Positions 9,463-17,767 of a stretch of DNA of 42,780 nt are shown here, one piece after another. The translations under genes and the position numbers were made by a program. The stretch comes from Rhodococcus_G sp042754225 (GTDB lineage: Bacteria > Actinomycetota > Actinomycetes > Mycobacteriales > Mycobacteriaceae): the NCBI RefSeq assembly GCF_042754225.1, contig NZ_JBHZAH010000034.1, positions 1 to 42,780 on the forward strand, given 5' to 3'. Under the pieces are notes generated by a model. The model worked only from the letters and a program-made list of their open reading frames with translations, made no database searches and was not told where the DNA came from. How positions within the stretch are numbered: the stretch's first letter is position 1; the number at the start of each line of letters is the position of its first letter.

Positions 9463-10022
9463 CCCGGATCGTTGCCGGCGCCGCGGGTGGGCGCCGGCTC
9501 CGGGTGCCCACCGCGGGCACCCGGCCCACCTCCGAGCGTGTGAGGGAGGCGTTGTTCAGTGCGCTGGACGCACGCGTCGAGCTTGACGGTGCGGCCGTGC
9601 TCGATCTCTATGCGGGATCGGGAGCCCTTGGGCTGGAGGCGCTTTCGCGCGGAGCCGAGCACGTCGTGCTGGTCGAGTCGAACGCGAAGGCGGCGGCGGT
9701 GGTGCGCGAGAACGTCGCCGCGGTCGGGCTGGCGGGTGCGGTTGTCCGGACCGCGCCCGTGGCCGCGGTCGTGGCCGGTGCGCCCGACCGCGAGTACGAC
9801 ATCGTCTTCCTCGACCCGCCGTACGCGCTGGGGGAGGACGAGCTCGGTTCGGTGCTCGCGGCCATCGCGGCGGGCGGCTGGATCGGGGAGGGCTCGATGG
9901 TGGTGGTCGAGCGGGCCACGCGGTCCGCGGACACCGTGTGGCCCGCCGGACTCGAGGTCGAGCGGGTCCGCAAGTACGGCGACACTCGCGTCGAGATCGC
10001 CTGTTACGGTCTGCAGTCATGA
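9459..10022 (+). CDS. rsmD: 16S rRNA (guanine(966)-N(2))-methyltransferase RsmD
   Basis: A 187-residue class I SAM-dependent methyltransferase that modifies G966 of 16S rRNA during small-subunit assembly. It begins MTRIVAGAAGGRRL with RPTSERVREALFS, the family's N-terminal signature. The SAM-binding loop DLYAGSG is at 49-55 and the catalytic DPPY at 119-122. It overlaps pyc by GTGA and coaD by ATGA. The rsmD-coaD pairing is widespread in bacteria. Confidence 0.95.
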   Translation: MTRIVAGAAGGRRLRVPTAGTRPTSERVREALFSALDARVELDGAAVLDLYAGSGALGLEALSRGAEHVVLVESNAKAAAVVRENVAAVGLAGAVVRTAPVAAVVAGAPDREYDIVFLDPPYALGEDELGSVLAAIAAGGWIGEGSMVVVERATRSADTVWPAGLEVERVRKYGDTRVEIACYGLQS

Positions 10023-10507
10023 GCAGTGCGGTCTGCCCCGGGTCCTTCGATCCCGTCACCAACGGTCATCTCGACGTGATCGGCCGTGTCGCGGCGCAAT
10101 TCGACGAGGTCATCGTCACGGTGATGATCAACAAGAGCAAGCAGGGCATGTTCACCATCGACGAGCGCATCGCGATGATGCGTGAGGCCACCGCCGACCT
10201 GTCGAACGTGCGTGTCGATTCCTGGCACGGTCTGCTGGTCGACTACGCGAAGGCCAACGGCGCCACCGCGATCGTCAAGGGTCTGCGCGGCGCCAACGAC
10301 TTCGACTACGAGCTGCAGATGGCGCAGATGAACCACAAGCTGACCGGCGTCGACACGCTGTTCGTCGCGACCAACCCGCGGTACAGCTACCTGTCGAGTT
10401 CGTTGGTCAAGGAGGTCGCGACCTTCGGGGGAGACGTCGCCGACATGCTGCCCGCGAAGGTGCACGCGCAGTTGCTCGCCCGCATCGAAGAACGCCGCGC
10501 GCAGTAG
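10019..10507 (+). CDS. coaD: Phosphopantetheine adenylyltransferase
   Basis: A 162-residue nucleotidyltransferase catalysing the penultimate step of coenzyme A synthesis (4'-phosphopantetheine plus ATP to dephospho-CoA). It begins MSSAVCPGSFDPVTNGH; the TNGH at 14-17 is the family's HxGH-type motif. KGLRGANDFDYE (87-98) and YSYLSSSLVKEVA (122-134) complete the active site. The ATG at 10019 overlaps the rsmD stop; a longer upstream open frame is only rsmD read out of frame. Confidence 0.97.
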   Translation: MSSAVCPGSFDPVTNGHLDVIGRVAAQFDEVIVTVMINKSKQGMFTIDERIAMMREATADLSNVRVDSWHGLLVDYAKANGATAIVKGLRGANDFDYELQMAQMNHKLTGVDTLFVATNPRYSYLSSSLVKEVATFGGDVADMLPAKVHAQLLARIEERRAQ

Positions 10508-10598
10508 ATCCTCGACACACCGGGCGTGGCGAGGCGTCCACGGGTCGGTCGGCAGGCAGACTGGTGAGGTAAGCCGTCGACGACGAATGGGGTGTGGC

Positions 10599-11363
10599 GT
10601 GTACCGGGTATTCGAGGCGCTCGACGAGCTCGTCGCGATCGTGGAAGAAGCTCGCGGTGTGCCGATGACCGCCGGCTGCGTGGTGCCACGCGGCGACGTG
10701 CTCGAGCTGCTCGACGACGTCCGCGACGCGATCCCGGGCGAACTCGACGACGCGCAGGACGTGCTCGACCATCGCGACAAGCTCGTCGGCGACGCCCGCG
10801 CTCAGGCCGACCAGACGGTCTCGAGCGCCAATGCCGAGGCGGACGAGACGCTCTCCGGATCGCGCGCGGACGCGGACCGCATCCTCGCCGACGCGAAGGA
10901 CAAGGCCGATCGAATGGTCGCGGAGGCCCAGGCGCACGCGGAGCAACTCGTCGCCGACGCGCAGGACGAGGCGGATCGCACCGTGACGGACGCGCGCAAC
11001 CAGTACGACGACGTCACCGCCCGGGCCGCGGCCGAGGCCGATCGCATGATCGAGTCGGGCCGCGCATCGCACGAGCGGTCTGTCGCCGAGGGGCAGGCGG
11101 AGCAGGATCGCCTGGTATCGCAGACGGAGGTCGTGCAGGCCGCGCATGCGGAGTCCTCGCGCGTCATCGACGCCGCGCACGCGGAGTCGGATCGGCTGCG
11201 CGGCGAGTGCGACCTCTACGTCGACAACAAGCTGGCGGAGTTCGAGGAGTTCCTCACCGGAACCATCCGGTCGGTGGGCCGTGGGCGTCAGCAGTTGCGG
11301 ACCGGTTCGGGCGTGCCGACCTACGACGAACCGGAGGATCGACGCTCCGAGCGGCGTCGGTGA
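10599..11363 (+). CDS. SepIVA-like DivIVA-domain septal protein
   Basis: A 254-residue, almost wholly helical protein matching the Rv2927c/SepIVA family, which in mycobacteria localises to the septum and pole and is needed for division. The N-terminus YRVFEALDEL and the segment ARGVPMTAGCVVPRGDVLEL are the family's conserved head. Residues 64-173 form ten tandem 11-residue repeats (for example ADAKDKADRMV and ADAQDEADRTV), a hendecad coiled coil. The C-terminal DNKLAEFEEFL and an Arg-rich tail follow. GTG at 10599 is preferred because homologues start with (M/V)YRVF; an ATG at 10587 would add four residues. It stands directly after coaD with a 91-base gap. In M. tuberculosis the same two genes are separated by the large lipid-synthesis region. 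Confidence 0.85.
   Translation: MYRVFEALDELVAIVEEARGVPMTAGCVVPRGDVLELLDDVRDAIPGELDDAQDVLDHRDKLVGDARAQADQTVSSANAEADETLSGSRADADRILADAKDKADRMVAEAQAHAEQLVADAQDEADRTVTDARNQYDDVTARAAAEADRMIESGRASHERSVAEGQAEQDRLVSQTEVVQAAHAESSRVIDAAHAESDRLRGECDLYVDNKLAEFEEFLTGTIRSVGRGRQQLRTGSGVPTYDEPEDRRSERRR
10788..11117 (+). repeat. Ten in-frame 33-base repeats encoding hendecads
   Basis: Within the SepIVA-like gene, ten consecutive 11-codon units run without a gap. Each has a central D/E-rich and Ala-rich portion and ends in two small or hydrophobic residues (TV, TL, IL, MV, LV, TV, VT, MI, SV, LV). The DNA copies are diverged but keep the 33-base phase exactly. Confidence 0.8.
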
Positions 11364-11381
11364 CGGGCGTCACGAACGGCG

Positions 11382-14168
11382 TCAGAGCACTCGCGCGCGA
11401 CGGGGCGTCACGACATCCAGCGTGGCCATCGCAGCGGGCAGGTGCGCCCGACGTCGACGGCGCACGGCCTTCTCCGCCTCGACGACGACCGGGACGATCA
11501 GCGACCACCCCAGGCAGGCGAGCCACTGGCGGCCGGTCAGCGAGGTCGTCATCAGCAGGTCCTGGAGGAAGCCGAGTTCCACCGCGAACACGGTGACGAC
11601 GACGGGTACGGACAGGATCTTCAGTGCCCCGAGCACCGGTGCCGTCAGGCCCGACTCCGGATCGCGGCGCATGACGAGTCCGGCCAGGATCGACCCGAGC
11701 GAGAGCACCACGAATGCCATCGTCATCGGAACGTTCGCCTCGGTCGTGCTCATCTCGCCGGGGGCCAGCAGCATCGCCGCGAGCGTGACGGCGAACTGCA
11801 GGATTCCGTAGGCCAGCCATTGCACGAACGCCGGGCGGTTGGCGATGGGCAGTCCCGGGTCACGGGGCGGCTTGTTCATGAGGTTCGGCGGGGCCGGGTC
11901 GACCATGATGACCGCGACCGGGAACAGCGTGATGAAGAAGTGCTGGAACAACACCATCAGCGGGGTCAGCGCGACCCCCTCGTTGATGTTGAAGATGCTC
12001 GCGACGAGGAACAGTAGAACCAGCGAGAACAGTTTGGCCATCTGGTATCGGATGTACGACACGATCTTCTCGTAGATGCTGCGGCCCAACCGGATCGCGG
12101 TGATCAGCGTCCCGAAGTTGTCGTCGGTGAGCACCATCTTGCCCGCCTGCTTGGTGACCTCGCTGCCCGAGCCCATCGCCACGCCGATGTCGGCCTTCTT
12201 CAGCGCGGCGGCGTCGTTGACGGCGTCGCCGGTCATCGCCACCACCGCGCCGCTGCGCTGCATGATGTCGGCCAGACGCAGCTTGTCCTGTGGCGTGACG
12301 CGGCCGAACACGTGCAGATTCGGCAGCGCCGCCGCCAGCTCGTCGTCGGTCATGGCCTGCAGTTCGGCACCCCCGATCGCGCCCGGGCCGAGCCCCAGTT
12401 CGGCGCCGATCGCCGAGGCGGTGATCGCGTGGTCGCCGGTGATCATGCGGACGTCGATGCCGGCCGCGTGGGCGGTGCGCACCGAGTCGACGGCCTCCGG
12501 CCGGAGCGGGTCGATGATGCCGACCATCCCGATGAACGTCAGGTCCTCGACGAACGCCATGGGGTCTGCCCGGACGCCGTCCTCCTGCCCGGCGACGTCG
12601 CGGGCCGCGAATGCGAGGACGCGAAGGCCCTTTTCGGACATGGCCCGGTTCGCCGCCGTCAACTCGTCGCGGACCTCGTCCAGCGGCACCGCGACCCGGC
12701 CCGGCCGGAACGCGTGGGTGCACCGGTCTAGGACGACGTCCGGACCGCCCTTGACCACCTCCAGGAATCGGGTGGCGCCGTCGAGCTCGAGGTGGTGGAA
12801 GGTTGCCATGAACTTGTACGCGGAGTCGAACGGCACCTCGGCGACCCGTGGATACTTCTGCCTGGTGAGCGGGGCATCGACGCCGATCTTCGCCGCCAGC
12901 ACCACCAGTGCGGCCTCCGTCGGATCGCCGACCACCTCGCCGGTGTCCGACACGGTGGCGTCGCTGTCCAGGCACAGCCCGTAGGCGAGGATCGTGAAGT
13001 CGGGAACCTGCTCGCCGGCGGCCTGGCTGATCTTCCCCGATTTGCTGTAGCCCTCGCCGTCGACGGTGTACCAGCGGGTGTGGAAGTACAGCGACCGCAC
13101 CGTCATCTGGTTCATGGTGAGGGTGCCGGTCTTGTCGGAGTTGATCGCGCTGGTCGCCCCGAGCGTCTCGACGTCGGTGAGGTTCTTCACGACCGCCTTC
13201 GCCTCGGCCAGCTGGCGCGCCCCGTAAGCGAGCATCGCCTGCACGAAGGTGGGCAGGCCGGTCGGGATCGCCGAGACGCCCATCGAGATGCCCAGCAGCA
13301 GGAGGGTCGTGACGTCCTGTCCGCGGATCGCACCGATGACCACGATGATCGCCACCGCGGCCCAGGCGATGATGCCGAGCACCTTGGTCAGCGAGTCCAG
13401 TTCGCGCTGCAACGGTGACTTGCTCGGCGCGACCGCCGAGAGCATCGACGCGATCAGCCCCATCTCGGTGTGCATGCCGGTCTCGGTGACGACCATGGTG
13501 GCGGTGCCGCGGGTGACCGAGGTGTTCTGGAAGACCATGTTGCTGCGGTCGCCGAGGGGCACGTCGGTGTCGGGCAGCGGCGCGGGATCCTTCCCGATCG
13601 GGGCGCTCTCGCCGGTCAGCGCCGCCTCCTGGGTTTCGAGGGTCGCCGACCTGAGCAGCCGCCCGTCCGCGGGGACGATGTCGCCGGCCTCGAGTTCGAC
13701 GATGTCGCCGGGCACGAGCGCGGTCGCGTCCAGTTCGATCAGTGTCCCGTCGCGGATCACCCGTGCCTGCGGTGTCTGCATCCGCGCCAACGCGTCCACG
13801 CTGGCGCGTGCCTTCAGTTCCTGCTGGGCGCCGAGGACCACGTTGAGGAGCACCAGTGCGGCGACGACGATCGCCGTCGGAATCTCGGCGATGACAAGAC
13901 TGACGACGGCCACCGCCACCAGCATCAGGTTCATCGGGTCCCGGAGCTGCCGCAATGCGGTGGACAGGATCGAGGGCGAGGGTTCGGCGGCGATCTCGTT
14001 CACGCCGTAGCGGCGGGTGCGTGCCTCCGCTTCCGCGCTTGTCAGGCCCGCCCGTGGGTTGGACGTGAGCGTCGCGACGACCGCCGCGGCGTCCTGTGTG
14101 TGCCACGACGCCGCCGGCGGAGTGTCGACGGCGGCCGGGTCTGCGGAAGGGTTCTCAGTGGCGGGCAT
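11382..14168 (-). CDS. P2-like P-type ATPase with altered transport site
   Basis: A 928-residue P-type ATPase with an N-terminal cation-ATPase domain, ten probable membrane segments and an intact catalytic core: TGES at 185-188, phosphorylation site DKTGT at 345-349 and hinge TGDAVND at 646-652 (normally TGDGVND). The overall layout is that of Ca/cation (P2) pumps. The membrane ligands are not: M4 reads PTGLP (302-306) instead of PEGLP, M5 has L713 and L716 where SERCA has N768 and E771, with K712 beside them, and M6 has H743, I746 and T747 in place of N796, T799 and D800. The transported ion cannot be inferred. An AAGGAG site overlapping the ppk2 stop sets the ATG at 14168 and shows the gene is translated from the ppk2 transcript. 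It ends convergent with the SepIVA-like gene, 18 bases apart. Confidence 0.9.
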   Translation of the reverse strand: MPATENPSADPAAVDTPPAASWHTQDAAAVVATLTSNPRAGLTSAEAEARTRRYGVNEIAAEPSPSILSTALRQLRDPMNLMLVAVAVVSLVIAEIPTAIVVAALVLLNVVLGAQQELKARASVDALARMQTPQARVIRDGTLIELDATALVPGDIVELEAGDIVPADGRLLRSATLETQEAALTGESAPIGKDPAPLPDTDVPLGDRSNMVFQNTSVTRGTATMVVTETGMHTEMGLIASMLSAVAPSKSPLQRELDSLTKVLGIIAWAAVAIIVVIGAIRGQDVTTLLLLGISMGVSAIPTGLPTFVQAMLAYGARQLAEAKAVVKNLTDVETLGATSAINSDKTGTLTMNQMTVRSLYFHTRWYTVDGEGYSKSGKISQAAGEQVPDFTILAYGLCLDSDATVSDTGEVVGDPTEAALVVLAAKIGVDAPLTRQKYPRVAEVPFDSAYKFMATFHHLELDGATRFLEVVKGGPDVVLDRCTHAFRPGRVAVPLDEVRDELTAANRAMSEKGLRVLAFAARDVAGQEDGVRADPMAFVEDLTFIGMVGIIDPLRPEAVDSVRTAHAAGIDVRMITGDHAITASAIGAELGLGPGAIGGAELQAMTDDELAAALPNLHVFGRVTPQDKLRLADIMQRSGAVVAMTGDAVNDAAALKKADIGVAMGSGSEVTKQAGKMVLTDDNFGTLITAIRLGRSIYEKIVSYIRYQMAKLFSLVLLFLVASIFNINEGVALTPLMVLFQHFFITLFPVAVIMVDPAPPNLMNKPPRDPGLPIANRPAFVQWLAYGILQFAVTLAAMLLAPGEMSTTEANVPMTMAFVVLSLGSILAGLVMRRDPESGLTAPVLGALKILSVPVVVTVFAVELGFLQDLLMTTSLTGRQWLACLGWSLIVPVVVEAEKAVRRRRRAHLPAAMATLDVVTPRRARVL

Positions 14169-14176
14169 GGCCGGGA

Positions 14177-14182
14177 CTCCTT
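14177..14182 (-). promoter_or_regulatory. Ribosome binding site of the P-type ATPase gene
   Basis: AAGGAG (minus strand) overlaps the TAA stop of ppk2 and lies 8 bases before the ATPase ATG, so the two genes are translationally linked. Confidence 0.75.
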
Positions 14183-15077
14183 AGTACGGGCTGGGAATCC
14201 AGTGCAGTGGCTGGTCGGTGGGCCGGTAGCCGTGTGCGGACTGCCGGGGAGGCAGTTCGACGTCGTGGTGCTCCGGCGGTTCGTAGGGCACCTGGCCGAG
14301 CAGGTGGCTGATGACGTTGAGCCGGCCCCGCTTCTTGTCGTCCGTGTTGACGAGGAACCATGGCGCCCAACCCGTGTCGGTGAGTCTGAACATGTCGTCG
14401 CGGGCCCGGGAGTAGTCGTACCAGCGGCTGTACGACTCGAGGTCGAGATCGGAGAGCTTCCAGATCTTGCGGGGGTCGTCGATGCGACTCTGCAGTCGGA
14501 GGGTCTGTTCCTCCTCGCTGATCTCGAGCCAGTACTTGAGCAGGATGACGCCGGATTCGACAATGGTGCGCTCGACCGCGGGGATGGCCTCGATGAACTG
14601 CAGTGCCTGGGCTTCGGTGCAGAAGCCCATCACGCGCTCCACACCGGCGCGGTTGTACCAGCTGCGATCGAAGATGATCACCTCGCCGGCCGCGGGCAGG
14701 TGCGGCACGTACCGCTGGATGTACATCTGCGACTTCTCGCGTTCGGTGGGTGCGGGAAGTGCGACGACTCGAAACACCCGGGGGCTGACCCGCTCGGTGA
14801 TGGCCTTGATCACCCCACCCTTGCCCGCGGTGTCGCGGCCCTCGAACACGATGCAGATCTTGGCGCCGGACGACTTGACCCATTCCTGCATCGCGACGAG
14901 TTCGGCCTGGAGGGGCGCGAGCAGGTGGCGATACTCCTTGTACTTCATCCGGTCCGACGGCTGCTGCTCCGCGCCGGGTGCGACGAGTTCGTCTCCGGAC
15001 GGGGCCGGGGTGTGCCCGGACCGCCCGCCACGCGCTTTGTCGCCGCTGTGCTTGTTGTTGCCGTGCTTCTTTCCCAC
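14181..15077 (-). CDS. ppk2: Polyphosphate kinase 2
   Basis: A 298-residue single-domain PPK2, which moves phosphate between polyphosphate and nucleoside diphosphates in the cytoplasm. The Walker A-type loop is FEGRDTAGKGG, Walker B is DRSWYNRAGVE and the lid region includes RIDDPRKIWKLSDLD, all typical of one-domain PPK2. About 55 N-terminal residues are basic, Gly-rich and probably disordered (GKKHGNNKHSGDKARGG). GTG at 15077 is chosen because a GAGGGG ribosome binding site lies just upstream and the preceding open frame is non-coding in character. The P-type ATPase follows with a 12-base gap. Direction of catalysis (ATP or GTP formation versus polymer synthesis) is not decided by sequence. 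Confidence 0.93.
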   Translation of the reverse strand: MGKKHGNNKHSGDKARGGRSGHTPAPSGDELVAPGAEQQPSDRMKYKEYRHLLAPLQAELVAMQEWVKSSGAKICIVFEGRDTAGKGGVIKAITERVSPRVFRVVALPAPTEREKSQMYIQRYVPHLPAAGEVIIFDRSWYNRAGVERVMGFCTEAQALQFIEAIPAVERTIVESGVILLKYWLEISEEEQTLRLQSRIDDPRKIWKLSDLDLESYSRWYDYSRARDDMFRLTDTGWAPWFLVNTDDKKRGRLNVISHLLGQVPYEPPEHHDVELPPRQSAHGYRPTDQPLHWIPSPY

Positions 15078-15202
15078 GGAACACCCCTCGATCTCATCGG
15101 CACGGATGAATCGACCAGTGTCATCATCCTCGCGGTCGCGGGGCCGCGCAGCCGAACCGCACCGTCGCGGGGGGTCGGTTTCGTGTGCGAGTGGACATCG
15201 CG

Positions 15203-15208
15203 TACCCT
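15203..15208 (+). promoter_or_regulatory. Candidate -10 element for the DUF177-rpmF-rnc-mutM operon
   Basis: TACCCT, a TANNNT-type -10, lies about 48 bases before the GTG at 15256 in the 178-base gap between divergent ppk2 and the DUF177 gene. No convincing -35 was found. Confidence 0.35.
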
Positions 15209-15255
15209 GGGGTGGTTGCCCATTCCGCTTGGTTACCTGACGAAAGAGTATTCGC

Positions 15256-15885
15256 GTGTCCTCCCACAGATCCACCTCGCACCGTCCGCAGGTCGGTGGC
15301 TTCGTGCTGGACACCCGCAGTCTCGGCCGTCGGCCCGGATCCATGGCAACCGTCACGCGCACCGTTTCGGCGCCGTCGCGCATCGGTCTGGACCTGATCT
15401 GGGTGCCCGAGGGCGCCGACGTCGACCTGGACCTGCGCCTGGAGTCGGTCTCCGAGGGCGTGCTGGTCACCGGCACCGTTCACGCGGAGACCAAGGGCGA
15501 GTGCTCGCGATGCCTCGAGCCGTTCGAGGGTGAGTTCGACCTCCACCTCACCGAGCTGTTCGCCTACCCGGACAGCGTCACCGAGGAGACCACCGAGGAG
15601 GACGAGGTCTACCGGGTCGAGGACGACCTGATCGACCTCGAACCGGTGATCGTCGACGCCGCTGGGCTTGAACTTCCGCTGCAGCCGATGTGCAGCGAAG
15701 ACTGCCAGGGACTGTGCCCCGAATGTGGGGTTCGCCTGGCGATTGCAGAATCAGGGCATGGGCATGAGATACTGGATCCTCGTTGGGCTGCCCTCGCGGG
15801 GAAATTGGACGCCGGTCTCGACGTCGATACTGCAGCATCCCAGTCCAGCAAGAGTCGTGTGAACACCGAAGCCGAGGAGAAGTAG
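15256..15885 (+). CDS. DUF177 (YceD) family protein
   Basis: A 209-residue DUF177/YceD protein, a family encoded just before rpmF in most bacteria and linked to 23S rRNA and ribosome biogenesis. Two conserved cysteine clusters are present: CSRCLEPF near residue 80 and CSEDCQGLCPECG near 150, which may bind a metal. The acidic stretch EETTEEDEVYRVEDD between them is typical. GTG at 15256 gives VSSHRSTSHRP, then FVLDTRSLGRRPGS, the usual N-terminal motif. It is followed two bases later by rpmF. Confidence 0.9.
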   Translation: MSSHRSTSHRPQVGGFVLDTRSLGRRPGSMATVTRTVSAPSRIGLDLIWVPEGADVDLDLRLESVSEGVLVTGTVHAETKGECSRCLEPFEGEFDLHLTELFAYPDSVTEETTEEDEVYRVEDDLIDLEPVIVDAAGLELPLQPMCSEDCQGLCPECGVRLAIAESGHGHEILDPRWAALAGKLDAGLDVDTAASQSSKSRVNTEAEEK

Positions 15886-15887
15886 AA

Positions 15888-16070
15888 GTGGCTGTCCCCA
15901 AGCGCAGAATGTCGCGGTCCAACACCCGGTCGCGCCGCAGCCAGTGGAAGACCACTGCGCCCACCCTCATCACCTGCCCGAACCGTGGCTGCGGCGAGAA
16001 GACGCTGCCCCACATCGCGTGCCCGTCCTGCGGCACCTACAAGGGTCGTCAGGTCACCGCTGCGGTCTAG
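15888..16070 (+). CDS. rpmF: 50S ribosomal protein L32
   Basis: A 60-residue L32, starting VAVPKRRMSRSNTRSRRSQWK, the canonical N-terminus. It is the cysteine-containing (zinc-binding) form with C30, C35, C45 and C48. The first pair is spaced C-x4-C (CPNRGC) rather than the usual C-x2-C. GTG at 15888 follows the DUF177 stop by two bases, and the rnc GTG follows its stop by seven, so the order DUF177-rpmF-rnc is tightly packed. Confidence 0.96.
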   Translation: MAVPKRRMSRSNTRSRRSQWKTTAPTLITCPNRGCGEKTLPHIACPSCGTYKGRQVTAAV

Positions 16071-16077
16071 TCGCGCA

Positions 16078-16818
16078 GTGACGAGCAACACAGCTCCCGC
16101 CGGCGGCGAGGAGGGTACTCATGGTTCCCTCCTCGCCGCTCTTGGCGTTGTTCTGGACGAACCGCTCCTGACGTTGGCACTGACTCACCGCTCGTACGCG
16201 TACGAGAACGGTGGACTGCCGACCAACGAGCGACTGGAGTTCCTCGGTGACTCCGTCCTGGGCCTGACCATCACCGAGAAGCTCTACGTCACGCACCCGG
16301 ACAAGTCCGAGGGCGAGCTCGCGAAGATCCGGGCCAGCATCGTCAACATGCACGCGCTCGCCGAGGTGGCGCGCGAGCTCGGCGAAGGCGGCCTCGGCGT
16401 GCATCTGCTCCTGGGCAAGGGCGAGGAGATGACCGGCGGGCGCGACAAGCCGAGCATCCTCGCGGACGGCATGGAGTCGCTGCTCGGTGCGGTCCACCTG
16501 CAGCACGGCATCGACACCGCGCGCACGGTGGTGCTCACCCTCTTCGCCGGGCTGCTCGAGCGGGCCCCCAAGCTCGGTGCCGGTCTCGACTGGAAGACCA
16601 GCCTGCAGGAACTCACCGCCGAACGCGGCGACGGCGTGCCGTCGTACGAGATCAGCGCGACCGGCCCCGACCACGACAAGGAGTTCACCGCGACAGTGGT
16701 CGTCGCGGGGAACCCGCTGGGTGTCGGCGTCGGACGGTCGAAGAAGGAAGCCGAGCAGAAGGCCGCCAGCACCGCCTGGAAGTCGCTCTCCGCGGGCGAT
16801 TCCGCCACGGCGGACTAG
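16078..16818 (+). CDS. rnc: Ribonuclease III
   Basis: A 246-residue double-strand-specific endoribonuclease that processes rRNA precursors and structured mRNAs. The signature ERLEFLGDS is at 51-59, with catalytic E54 and D58, and the second metal-binding pair lies in ILADGMESLLGA (D130 and E133). A C-terminal dsRNA-binding domain (about 171-240) ends in GRSKKEAEQKAASTAW. GTG at 16078 follows the L32 stop; the upstream open frame is rpmF read in another frame. The mutM GTG begins 10 bases after its stop. Confidence 0.96.
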   Translation: MTSNTAPAGGEEGTHGSLLAALGVVLDEPLLTLALTHRSYAYENGGLPTNERLEFLGDSVLGLTITEKLYVTHPDKSEGELAKIRASIVNMHALAEVARELGEGGLGVHLLLGKGEEMTGGRDKPSILADGMESLLGAVHLQHGIDTARTVVLTLFAGLLERAPKLGAGLDWKTSLQELTAERGDGVPSYEISATGPDHDKEFTATVVVAGNPLGVGVGRSKKEAEQKAASTAWKSLSAGDSATAD

Positions 16819-16828
16819 GACGTCCGTC

Positions 16829-17701
16829 GTGCCTGAACTGCCCGAGGTCGAGGTGGTCCGGCGTGGGCTCGATGCACACGTCGTGGGTTCGCGCATCGAG
16901 TCCGTCGAGGTCCTGCACCCGCGCGCGGTGCGTAGGCACCTGCCGGGCGGAGCCGATCTGGCCGCGCAGCTCGCGGGACTGTCCGTGACCGGTGCCCGCA
17001 GGCGCGGCAAGTACCTCTGGCTCGAACTCGCGCCCGGCGACCTGGCCGTCGTCGTGCACCTCGGGATGAGCGGCCAGATGCTGGTCCAGCCGCCGGAGGC
17101 GATCCGGGAGAAGCATCTGCGTATTCTCGCCGAACTGGACACCGGCACCCAGTTGCGCTTCGTCGACCAGCGGACCTTCGGGGGCTGGGCGCTCGCGCCG
17201 ATCGTCGAGGTGGACGGGGCGGCGCTCCCGGAATCGGTCGCGCACATCGCCCGCGACCCGCTGGATCCCGCGTTCGACGCCGAAGGCGTCGTCGGCGCCG
17301 TCCGCGCCAAGCACAGCGAGATCAAACGCGTGCTGCTCGACCAGACCGTGCTCTCCGGGGTCGGCAACATTTACGCGGACGAGGCGTTGTGGCGCAGTCG
17401 AATTCACGGAAACCGGCCCGCCGACCGGCTGACGCGGCCACAGGTGCGCGAGCTGCTGTCCGCCGTCGCCGAGGTGATGGGGGAGGCGCTCGAGCAGGGC
17501 GGCACCTCCTTCGATGCGCTCTACGTCAACGTCAACGGGCAGTCCGGGTACTTCGACCGGTCGTTGGCCGCCTACGGCCGCGAGGACCGGCCGTGCCCGC
17601 GATGTGGGGCCCCGATTCGCCGGGAGAAGTTCATGAACCGCTCGTCGTACAGCTGCCCGAAGTGTCAGCCGCGACCGCGAGCGGGACAGCGGTCTCGCTG
17701 A
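16829..17701 (+). CDS. mutM: Formamidopyrimidine-DNA glycosylase
   Basis: A 290-residue Fpg/MutM enzyme that removes 8-oxoguanine and formamidopyrimidines and nicks the strand by beta,delta-elimination. After the initiator residue comes PELPEVE: P2 is the nucleophile and E3 the general acid. K61 (RGKYLWLEL) and the helix-two-turn-helix SGVGNIYADEALW are present. A C-terminal zinc finger has C256, C259, C276 and C279. GTG at 16829 is fixed by the need for Pro at position 2. In M. tuberculosis the next gene is the OsmC-like one; here a 12.7-kb block intervenes. Confidence 0.97.
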   Translation: MPELPEVEVVRRGLDAHVVGSRIESVEVLHPRAVRRHLPGGADLAAQLAGLSVTGARRRGKYLWLELAPGDLAVVVHLGMSGQMLVQPPEAIREKHLRILAELDTGTQLRFVDQRTFGGWALAPIVEVDGAALPESVAHIARDPLDPAFDAEGVVGAVRAKHSEIKRVLLDQTVLSGVGNIYADEALWRSRIHGNRPADRLTRPQVRELLSAVAEVMGEALEQGGTSFDALYVNVNGQSGYFDRSLAAYGREDRPCPRCGAPIRREKFMNRSSYSCPKCQPRPRAGQRSR

Positions 17702-17767
17702 CTGCCACCCCGAGTCGTCCCGGCGTACCCTCAATCCTGGGGGCGGTGAGATGAGGGTGGCGATTGC

